A stretch of 64,000 nucleotides of DNA from Leptospiraceae bacterium (lineage in GTDB: Bacteria > Spirochaetota > Leptospiria > Leptospirales > Leptonemataceae). The notes under the pieces are model-generated. The model did no database searches, had not been told where the DNA came from, and saw only the letters and a program-made list of their open reading frames with translations. Location: positions 219,087 to 283,086 of the forward strand of contig JAOACE010000009.1 in the NCBI GenBank assembly GCA_026418015.1, read 5' to 3'. Positions 45,616 to 55,500 of the stretch are shown piece by piece. Numbering within the stretch: position 1 is the first letter of the stretch; every line of letters begins with the position of its first letter. Made by a program: the position numbers and the translations under genes.

Positions 45616-46138
45616 AAAAAGAAATCTTTTTATCTAAATCGTAATTCGTCCCTGATATCCTAAGATCTTGATAAACAATGGGAGAATTTTCTAAATAATC
45701 ATCCCAATTGTCAACATAACCTTTATACAATCCAATTGCTAAAAATAATAGATGAATCGACAAAGATAAATTTCTTGCACTTGCTTCTCTACCTGCTTGA
45801 ACATAAAATTGCTTTGTATTTTTATAACCACCATCGATAGGATCACGATAAGAATAACCCAAGCCATAATACCAATCTGCCCATTGACTTGCTTTATATA
45901 AACTACGATAACTGGTATATCGTTGATGATAATACAACACTCCATAAAGCGAAGATAACCTCATCAAAAGAAAAAAATGACCCCATGCCATTTCGTCTTT
46001 TCGATAAAAGTTATATCCTGGCAAAAGGGTTTCCCATAAAAAATCATAACGAAATTTCGGCTGCTTGCCAATTTCTTGTGGGTATATTCTTTGAAGAAAA
46101 ATAAAAAAAATCAACATCGTAATCATAATTCTTTTCAT
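45596..46138 (-). CDS. Hypothetical exported/membrane protein
   Basis: Signal-like N-terminus; GYNFYRKDEMAWGHFFLLMRLSSLYGVLYYHQRY. Confidence 0.55.
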   Translation of the reverse strand: MKRIMITMLIFFIFLQRIYPQEIGKQPKFRYDFLWETLLPGYNFYRKDEMAWGHFFLLMRLSSLYGVLYYHQRYTSYRSLYKASQWADWYYGLGYSYRDPIDGGYKNTKQFYVQAGREASARNLSLSIHLLFLAIGLYKGYVDNWDDYLENSPIVYQDLRISGTNYDLDKKISFSIRQDF

Positions 46139-46557
46139 GGCACATCCACTCTGATGATATCCGAAATTTCCGATTCTGCTCCTAAATCATAAGCTGTTAT
46201 AATAAAAAATAATGTTCCAACAAATGTCCTTGTAAATAACGTATACTGAGGGATATTCGTAATGTCTAACAAATATTTTTTATCATAGTATTGTTCCGGT
46301 TTAGGATATTCATAATACAAATAAATAAAATAATATGGTACCACTTGTTTTGTATCGGGATCGATGGAAGGATCCCATTTCAACTCCACAGAGAGCAACG
46401 AAACATTATAATCAACTTGAATATTTTTTACTTTTTCTGGTCGATTCAACCCACTTCTTAAATGACTTCCCAAAATAAAATACAAAGGGCTGTATTTTTT
46501 CTCTGTACAAAAAGAAAGTAATAGAATTAAACTAATAATTCTAACGATATTCCTCAT
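46135..46557 (-). CDS. Putative lipoprotein, fibronectin-III-like fold possible
   Basis: Lipobox LLLSFC; VSLLSVELKWDPSIDPDTKQVVPYYFIYLYY...GTLFFIITAYDLGAESEISD. Confidence 0.55.
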   Translation of the reverse strand: MRNIVRIISLILLLSFCTEKKYSPLYFILGSHLRSGLNRPEKVKNIQVDYNVSLLSVELKWDPSIDPDTKQVVPYYFIYLYYEYPKPEQYYDKKYLLDITNIPQYTLFTRTFVGTLFFIITAYDLGAESEISDIIRVDVP

Positions 46558-46987
46558 AAGTAGAAAACCAATAAATCATGTTTTTTGCATTCTTTTCGAT
46601 ATATTCATTTTCTTTACAAGACTGAATTAAATCCAAAGCATAATTCTGAAACTCCAAAACTTCTTCGCTTGTTAGATTTTGATTTTTTGATTGAACAAAA
46701 TAAGATAAAAGCAAATCATTCTTTTTTTTACAGTCTTTTTCGTTGTAGTATTGTTTTTCGAAATCTTCGATGGGAAATTGTTTATCAAAAAAATAAAACG
46801 ATATAGATTCTTTAATTACTTTTAAGGATTGATTTTGACCATACCATTGAGCATTCGATTCTATTTTTATTAGATTGTGTGGAACTTCTACTCTGATAGG
46901 AGTTAAGCTTAAGCAATTCAAAAAAATTAACCAAAAGGTCAAATTTTTCTTGCCTAATATAAAAGATAGAAATTTCTTAATACCCAT
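46541..46987 (-). CDS. Hypothetical exported protein
   Basis: 148-aa ORF overlapping downstream lipoprotein gene on the same strand. Confidence 0.5.
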   Translation of the reverse strand: MGIKKFLSFILGKKNLTFWLIFLNCLSLTPIRVEVPHNLIKIESNAQWYGQNQSLKVIKESISFYFFDKQFPIEDFEKQYYNEKDCKKKNDLLLSYFVQSKNQNLTSEEVLEFQNYALDLIQSCKENEYIEKNAKNMIYWFSTYEEYR

Positions 46988-47257
46988 ATGAAAAACCTAA
47001 AACTATTTTTAATGGCAATTCTATCAATTGCAATATTTTTTTTATCTTGTAAAAAAGATCCTGATATTAAAACAGAAAAACTGATGATTTATTTATTACT
47101 TTGTCCTAATGGTGCCGATGCATGTTACAACGATTGTGCTAATAGTTCTGGAATCTCTGATGGTACAATTACTGGTGTAGAATTCAATCAGTTTTCTACT
47201 TGTAAATCTCAATGCGATGCATATTGTAACACTTCTTTTTTACTTATCAAAGACTAA
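46988..47257 (+). CDS. Small Cys-rich lipoprotein
   Basis: Lipobox AIFFLSC; mature part has CPNGADACYNDCANSS...STCKSQCDAYCNTSF. Confidence 0.65.
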   Translation: MKNLKLFLMAILSIAIFFLSCKKDPDIKTEKLMIYLLLCPNGADACYNDCANSSGISDGTITGVEFNQFSTCKSQCDAYCNTSFLLIKD

Positions 47258-47475
47258 TTTTTTTTAAATAATTTATCTATTTTGGGATGTTTTTTTAAAA
47301 ACTGATCTTTTTTTAAATGCCATTCCTTTTCGGGATTCGTTAAAATCTTTCTTTTCGGAGTAGTTTCTAAAAGATGCCTCATAATTTTGTATTGAATTAA
47401 AATTTCTTTGATTTCCTTTTTGGTTAAGCGAATCTTTTTCTTGGTATGATCATTCGTTAGATTTTCTTTTGTCAT
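47254..47475 (-). CDS. Small basic hypothetical protein
   Basis: 73-aa Lys-rich ORF immediately downstream of trmB-strand neighbours. Confidence 0.4.
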   Translation of the reverse strand: MTKENLTNDHTKKKIRLTKKEIKEILIQYKIMRHLLETTPKRKILTNPEKEWHLKKDQFLKKHPKIDKLFKKN

Positions 47476-47516
47476 AATGATTTTTATATCGGTTAAAAAA
47501 AATTTTTCTTAAAACA

Positions 47517-48176
47517 TTATACCTTCTTCCATAAAGTATAATAAGGTTGATTCGTTTTTGATGTAATCACTTCGAACTTACTTTCGGGAAAAATTGCTGG
47601 TCTTTTTCGTAAATAATTTGGCCAGGGCACAACTGGAAGATACAAAGGAGACTTTCTAAAAAGAGAAAGAATTTTTCTTGCATAAGGCCCATAATCTGTT
47701 GCAATATAAACCATCCCATGATTTCTTAAAATTCTATAAAGAACTTCTAGAAATGGTTTTTGAATTAACCTATGTTTCCAATGCCTTCTTTTCGGCCATG
47801 GATCGGGGAAGTTAATAATCACGAAATCGAACGAATTCTCTGGCATAATTTCTTCGAAAAACCATTGAAAATTTATAGGTATGATCTTTAAATTCTTTAT
47901 ATTTTTTTTATCAATTTTTTTTAATATCTTTTTGATTCTATCTGCTTTTACTTCCATGGCAATATATTCATGCTCGGGAAAACGATTTATCCATTCCAAA
48001 GCAAATTCTCCCCAACCACATCCCAATTCTAAAACATGATACGTATTTTCAGAAAAAAATAATCGCTCTATTTCGATTGGTTTTAATGCATCTGGTAAAA
48101 TAATGGAAGGATGTTCTTTATATTTTGCTGGTTTCCTAACAATTGAAAATAATTTTCTTTGCAATTCTAAATTCAT
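47517..48176 (-). CDS. trmB: tRNA (guanine-N7-)-methyltransferase
   Basis: LELGCGWGEFALEWINRFPEHEYIAMEVKADRI; FVIINFPDPWPKRRHWKHRLIQKPFLEVLYRILRNHGMVYIATD. Confidence 0.93.
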   Translation of the reverse strand: MNLELQRKLFSIVRKPAKYKEHPSIILPDALKPIEIERLFFSENTYHVLELGCGWGEFALEWINRFPEHEYIAMEVKADRIKKILKKIDKKNIKNLKIIPINFQWFFEEIMPENSFDFVIINFPDPWPKRRHWKHRLIQKPFLEVLYRILRNHGMVYIATDYGPYARKILSLFRKSPLYLPVVPWPNYLRKRPAIFPESKFEVITSKTNQPYYTLWKKV

Positions 48177-48276
48177 TCAAAAAAATATTTACCTTTGTCG
48201 AAAATTATAAAGATATGGTCTTTTTAGGTAATTTTTATTTTCAACCAAAAAATGATTATTTTGTAGGAATAGAACA

Positions 48277-49221
48277 ATGCAAGTAAAATTTTGGGGTGTA
48301 AGAGGGTCGATCCCTGCTCCCATTGATCCTATTGATTACGAAAGTAGGATCAAAGAAATCTTACGAATCAGCCATAGAAAATGGCAGAAAGATTTATCTT
48401 TACAACCAGAAAAAATTTACGAAGAAATTCCCCTTCATTTAAGAGAAATCATTGGTGGAAATACAACCTGTGTAGAACTGATTGATGGCAATGAACAACT
48501 CATCTTCGATATGGGTACAGGTGCAAGACGTTTAGGCTACGATATGATGGCAAAAGGTCGTTCAGGAGATATTCATATTCTACTTACTCATACCCATTGG
48601 GATCATATTCAAGGCTGGCCATTTTTTATTCCAGGTTATATTCCCACAAACCATATCCATTTTTATTCTGCTTTTCCCGACTGCGAAGAACGATTCATAT
48701 TGCAGCAAAAATTTGAGTTTTTTCCTTTGGAATTTCATAAAATGCTTTCAAAACGCGAATTCCATTATTTTAAAGCAGGAGATTCTTTCCAAATTGGCAG
48801 TTTTAACATTAAAACTGAACCTCTAATCCATCCAGGTAGTTCCACTGCATATAGAATCGAAAAAGATCACAAGTCCTTTATTTTTGCAACCGATACAGAA
48901 TTTTTTGGTCCAGAATTACCCAAAATCATCAAAAAAAAGCGAAAGTTTTTCGAAAAAGCAGATGTACTTGTAATCGATGCCCAATATTCTCTTAAAGAAT
49001 CGGAGCAGAAAATTGGCTGGGGACATACGTCGATGATCATTGCAGTAGATTGTGCTGTTGAATGGAACGTTAAAAAGCTTATCCTTACACATCATGAACC
49101 AGCCCACGATGATTATAACACATACCAACTATTCGAAGAAGCATTAGAACATCTCAAACAAAATCATAAAAGCGAACTTGTGATTGAATTGGCAAAAGAA
49201 GGTAAAATCATAGAAATTTAA
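48277..49221 (+). CDS. MBL-fold metallo-hydrolase
   Basis: VKFWGVRGSIPAP; LLTHTHWDHIQGWPFF; SFIFATDTE. Confidence 0.9.
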   Translation: MQVKFWGVRGSIPAPIDPIDYESRIKEILRISHRKWQKDLSLQPEKIYEEIPLHLREIIGGNTTCVELIDGNEQLIFDMGTGARRLGYDMMAKGRSGDIHILLTHTHWDHIQGWPFFIPGYIPTNHIHFYSAFPDCEERFILQQKFEFFPLEFHKMLSKREFHYFKAGDSFQIGSFNIKTEPLIHPGSSTAYRIEKDHKSFIFATDTEFFGPELPKIIKKKRKFFEKADVLVIDAQYSLKESEQKIGWGHTSMIIAVDCAVEWNVKKLILTHHEPAHDDYNTYQLFEEALEHLKQNHKSELVIELAKEGKIIEI

Positions 49222-49536
49222 TTGATTCTTGAAAATTTTTTCCCGACAAGTTAAAAAAAAAATCATGCTTACTCCTTGTATCTTGTAGGAATTATCCTGA
49301 CTTTATACAAATTAAAATAAATTTTCTTAATGCACAATAATAATGCATAGATTTTTTATAAAATAGATAAAAATAAACAAGTATTGTTCATTTATAAAAT
49401 ATAAAATTAAAAAAAAATTTAAATTTCTTACATTAATTTCTGTAAAACGTTTGACGTGATTCTTTTTTTGATTTAAATGGTAATTAACATTCAGCGCCAC
49501 AGGTGCAAATGTTTTCGCATGAACACTCTTCCTTTT

Positions 49537-49567
49537 CCCCCTAGCCTCCCCCCTAGGGGGTTTTTTT
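49537..49567 (+). terminator. GC-rich rho-independent terminator
   Basis: CCCCCTAGcctcccccCTAGGGGG followed by TTTTTTT. Confidence 0.8.
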
Positions 49568-52500
49568 ATTTTATCAAAAAGTTTACATACGGTTTAGTAA
49601 AATAAATATTATAAAAAAATAATTTATAAATTTTATTAAATCTATTTATCATTTGGAGTTGCTCTACATTATAATAATTATCAAATATGATCAAAGTATG
49701 GATTGGTTCAAAAGTTAAAATAAATAATCCAAAAGAGTCCTGTGGAAAATCAAAATCTATTTTATTACTGCTATATAAAGGGATTTGAATATTTTCTTTT
49801 TGAATTAATTTTATAAAAATATTATATTGATTTTTAACTTCATTAGATGTTACATAGTATTTACCTTCTTTTTTACTAAACTGATTTTTGAATCTTATCA
49901 ATAATTCTAAATTTTTATTATATTCATTCGTTAATTCTGTATTCAATAAGACGATTTGGTTCAAAGAATCGGGATAGGGATTTCTTCTAAAATCAAAGTT
50001 TTTAAGGTTAAAGACAAAATAGATTTGTTTTTCTAATTTTATTGGTGCAAACTTATGAATTCCATCAACCCACAAATAATTGAATGGATTTTCTTCGGGT
50101 ATAAAATACAATTTCGAATAAAGGTCTAATAGTTCTTCGAAATTAACAGAATTTTTGCTAAAATATTTTGCTTCATAATAAAATCTTCTAAGAGTTTTTT
50201 CCAAGTTATTTCGATTTAACTCTAATTCTATACATTGATTTTTCTTTACATTGCACTGATAAAATTTTGATTTAAAAGAAATTATATTCATCCATCCTTC
50301 TTTTTCTCGAAGGTTCGTTTTTATTAAAGTATAATAGTCATAATACTTATGCGAAAGAGCATCTTTTATAAATGCTATATTCTGAAAATATTCAAAATTC
50401 TTTGCTTTTAAGAATCGAGCAAGTAGCACATCATATATATTTTTATGAAATTTTTTAGGAAGATATTCCCAATGAAAATTTTCCAATGCTTTGGAAATTT
50501 GATTTTCCGGTTCCGCCAATAATTTAATAAAATCTCCTACTAATAAGTTTAATTTTGGGTTATAACTTGCCAATTTTAGAATCAAAGTGTCATCAATTTT
50601 ATATTGAAGAGCTCTTAAAATAAACAAAGGATAAGAAATTTCTTCTATGTAATGATTCCCTTCTTGGTTCCAGATACAATCATAATGGATTTTAAATTTA
50701 TTGTAAAACTCAAAAGCTCTATCATATTCTTCGTTTTCGACATATTTCGAGATAATTTTATTTAAATAAATGTTTCCTTTAAAACAAGATTCCTGATAAT
50801 AATGATCGATTAATATATTTAAATTTTTGTAAGCAACGTTATTAGTATCGTAAGGAATTGCATCTAAACTATAATGAAACAAGATTGCCTTCTCTATCTC
50901 TGTTAATTGTTGACATAAACTAGAATTACAGATAAATTTTTCCAAAGAGAATAATTTGTCGACATACGTTTCTTTAAATAATTGATAAAATTTTAACTTA
51001 AAATTATATAACTGATTATTATACATTTTTTGATTTCGAAATTGATCGATGGTATAATCAAGTCTTTGGGATACAAATTGTTTCCATAGTTCTATTTCAT
51101 AATCCAAATAATCTTTGTTTAAGACATCTTTTACTAAGTTAAAGTTTTGTTTTATTAAACTAAGATAAATTTTATTTTTTACAACAAATTCTTTATATTC
51201 TGAGTATTTTTCTGCTAATTTTATAGAAAGTTGATAAAATCCATGTTGATTCAATTCAACAATAATAATATTCGTAAAAGATTTATCATAGTTATCGGAA
51301 TATAAAATAGCTTCTATTTTATTGTAATCTGGTTTACTTAAAGACAATTCTTTTAATAGTAATACTGTATTATAAATTTGATTTAATTTTTCTGATTCTC
51401 TATATTCTTTTTTTAATTCTTCGACGAAATTCAACAATAAGTCATATTTTTTTAAATAGGCATAAGAGTTCATTAGCATAACATAATAACGATACAACGT
51501 TGTTTTCGAATTACTTCGTATCACCTCTTCCTTTAAATTTTTATTATAAGTATCTGCATTTGGATGATTGGTTCTTATCAAAGCTCCTAATAGATAGATT
51601 TTTGTTTTTAGATCTTCATCGAATGAATTCGATAAAGAAAAATGTTTTAGTGCCAAAGAAGGATTATCTTTAAAATTTTTTAATCCCAATTCGAAATGCT
51701 CTTTAGCCAATTGCTTTTTATATTCTTTAAAGTTGTTTTCGTTATAACCTTCTATCCCCCATAAATATCCCTTTAGATCTATTACTGAAGAAATCCCTAA
51801 ATGTCTTAAGAAATCATAGACTAACCAGGTAGAATCAAAGATAGAGAGATTTTTTAAATTTTCTAAATAATTTTCTTTTTTTGCAATTGTAAGCACTTGT
51901 TGTAAAAATATTTCTTGTTTTTGATTTTGTTTTAAAAATACCTTAGATATCGTTGGTCTTTGTTTAAAATAGAGTCCTATACCTTCTTTACTTAAATTTA
52001 AAAGAAATCGTGTTGGATAAAGGTTCAATTCTTTTATATCTTGTTCTTCTATAATAGTATTATTGGAATGATTGAATAAATTTAAGTTCGATATAAACCG
52101 AAGATCTTCTTTTTTTTCTATAAATACGGGTGTTTTATCGAAAATTGATGAGCGTAAAACTACGCGATAATTTTGTTTTAATATCTCATAATATTCTTTT
52201 AATCGATTTTGATAGATATATCGATCTGGTATTAATACGAGATTTTTATTGTTAGACAAACACAAATTTAAATCTTCTTTATTTTTTATAGTACCTGATC
52301 TTATAATACGATTTTCGAATCCGATACATTTATCAATTCCTTCGTTCCATAGATATACATACTGATTCATAGATAAGTTACTCAATAAATATTTTTCATC
52401 AAAAACAATATAATCATAATAATCAGGTAATAGCTTTGCTAATTCATTTTTATATTGATTAATTCTATTTTCTACAATGATTAATTGACTCTCTATTTGT

Positions 52501-55500
52501 TTTGTGTTTTCTTTTTGAATACGTTTATCTATAAATAGATTTTTTAATTGTCGCGCTACAAGAATATTTTGAACTATCTCTTTAAAAAGTTGTGTTGTTA
52601 AATCATCCTCAAAGACTAATTTACTATTAAAGAATAAATGATTTGTTACATAAAACCTAAATCTTTCTTTTATAACGAGTATTTCTCTAAATTGTTTTTG
52701 TTCCCACAGACATTTGATGTATTTATTTATCAACGATTCGTAATTGGTAATATCACTAACATAAATAGAATGATTCTCGATGGTTTGCATCGCATTTTTA
52801 TAATAAGAAAGTGCGGTTTTATAATCGTTCAAAGAAAAATAAATATCGCCAAGGATTTGATTTAATTCTATGTATTCTGTAACAAATCCATATTCAATAT
52901 ATTTGGGATAAATATCTTCGATTTCTGCTAAAATTTTTTTAAAATCGTTTTTTCCTGTAATCCTTTGGTATTCTATTTTTGCTTTAAAATAATTTAGATA
53001 GATTCTATAATAAGCTCGATTTTTGTCTTCTTGTTTATTATATAAATTTATAATATTTTCTAACGATTGAATACTTTGGGCTATTACAAGAGAATTATTA
53101 TCAATAATTCCTAAATAATAAAATATTAACGCTTCTATATGATAAAAATCTCTTAACTCGAATTCTACTTGTTTTAATAAAATTTCTTTATCAGTATTAG
53201 TTAATTTATAGTCTGGATTTTCTGTTTTTTTGTTAGAAATAAATTCTTTTTCTCTTAAAAGATAATATTCTTTTTTAAATTTATTCAAAACTTTGTATAG
53301 GTCATTTAACTTTTTATAATATTTTTGTTTATTGTTGAATAGATGATTATATTTTAATTGATTTTCTATTTCATTAAAAATCACATAGTACATGTTTTTA
53401 AAATTTATATAATAATCTTTAACAAAATTATATTTATACGAAAGTTCATAAGCCTCTTGAAATAACGAAAACGCTACATCATATTGATTGATTCTATAAT
53501 AAATGTTTGCTTCTTGGTTGATTAAAGAAATATATGCTTCCCTTCCTAAAATAACATCCAAATCATTTTTTTGGATGATAGTTTTCTTTTCCTGAATAAT
53601 GTTTAATAAATTTATGATATCTCCTAAATTATCGTAGGCATTTTGCATTAAACCCAAAGAAATTTCGTAGCTTCTTAAACTAGATATTTCGAAAGGCATT
53701 CTACCTTCGCCAATTACAGAAAAATCTTCATTAAAGTTTAACAACAAACCAAGGAATCGACCTCCAACGGTCTGTGGAACAAATATATCATCATTTCTGC
53801 TTAACCCAGATTTTTTTGCTTCTTCCAGAGCGATTTGTGCGATTTTTATAGCATTTAGAAAATCATAATTTTGTAAGTAGTTTAATGCCATTAGATTATA
53901 CAAATTATAGGTCTTGATTTCGTTTATATTTGATAATTCTTCGATTGCTTTATTCAGATCTACGATTGCATTAGAATAATTATTATTATAAAAATTTGAT
54001 AAAGATTTGTATATATTTATGATGATCAAATTTAACTTTAAAGGAATAATATCTTGCTCTGGATTTTTGTTTTGGAATACGTTAATCTTTTGTAAAACAC
54101 CAGAACTTTCTTTATTGAGTGTTTTAATATTGTATTCTTTTAAAGATTCTTGGTATACTTCGTTAAAATAAAAAAAGGATTTATCGAACAATTCGATGGA
54201 TTTGTCGTAATTTCCTTCATAAAAATGGGATTTTGCATAATAGAAATAATAAAGTCCTTTTTGTATGTTGTTATTAAAAATATATATCTTATTTTCTAAA
54301 TTCTTAAAATTTATAATGGATTTTCGATAGTTATAGATTCTATAATAATTTCCAGCAAGCCCCAAATAAATTTCAGGAGATATATTCAAATTCTGATATT
54401 CTCTTAAATACAACGTATTTTCTAAAATCTTGATATTTTTTTCTGTTAACCTCTCTGGGAATGTTGTAGCATACAAATTTCTAAAAAAGATTTTGTCACT
54501 TAGTTTTTTGGGCTTTATTCCTGTAATAAACCGTAAGAGTCTATCGATATATCCAGGTGGATTAAGAATATTTTGCTCTTTACGATAGTCGATATAAGTA
54601 TATAAATAACTTAATAGTAAAGCTGCATCTTCGTTCGTTGGCTCTATACTTAGAATATAGAGCAACTGATATTCTGCTTCTTTTAGTTCTAGTAGTACAT
54701 TCTGTTTTCTTTTAATCAACTCAGAATTAGAAATACTGTATCCCTTCTCGAATAAGGAATCATAAAATCGTTCTCTTTCGATACTTTTTCTAATTAGCGT
54801 ATAAGCATGACCATACAATACAGAATACTCAAAGGTTTCTTGAGCCATTTTCGCGGCAACCTCTCTATAACCATAGAGAAGATCGTTAAAAATAGTACCA
54901 ACAAAGGGATCTTTTTCGATTAATATGTTGGTTAGCTTTTCTTGAGTAATAAAAATCGCCTTTTTTTCCTGCCAGTCTAATAAATAATTAAACCGTTCTA
55001 CTGCTAAATCCACTTTTAAGCGATGATAATAAATCGACCACTTTCGATGATAATCTAAAAAAATCCCCGCTTGATGTAAGTTGATAAACAATATATTGAT
55101 TAAATTTGCATAAGCATAACTTGCAAGATACATCAATTGATTAGCTTCGAAAACCAAATCAATGGGAATTTTATTCAAGTCTTGGTAGTTCTTTAAACTC
55201 GTGCATAAATCTGCATAACGTTTCTCGTATTCGGGATAATTATAATCATCGATCAGTTTACCGGCTAAAGAATTTGGAGCACAAAATTCTTTGATTGCAT
55301 CTCTTTGTAAAACACCAATTTCGACTAAATTTGATTTGGTAATACTAAAACCTTTTTTTAGGTTATCTTCGATAATTTTGTAGAGCATTTGTGCATTTTT
55401 TCTGAATTTAAAAACAAATTCATTCGATGATTGTATCAATGCTTGAATTTCTTCTTCGTCCAACTCAACATTAAAATTTTTATTGTATGTATTGATAAAT

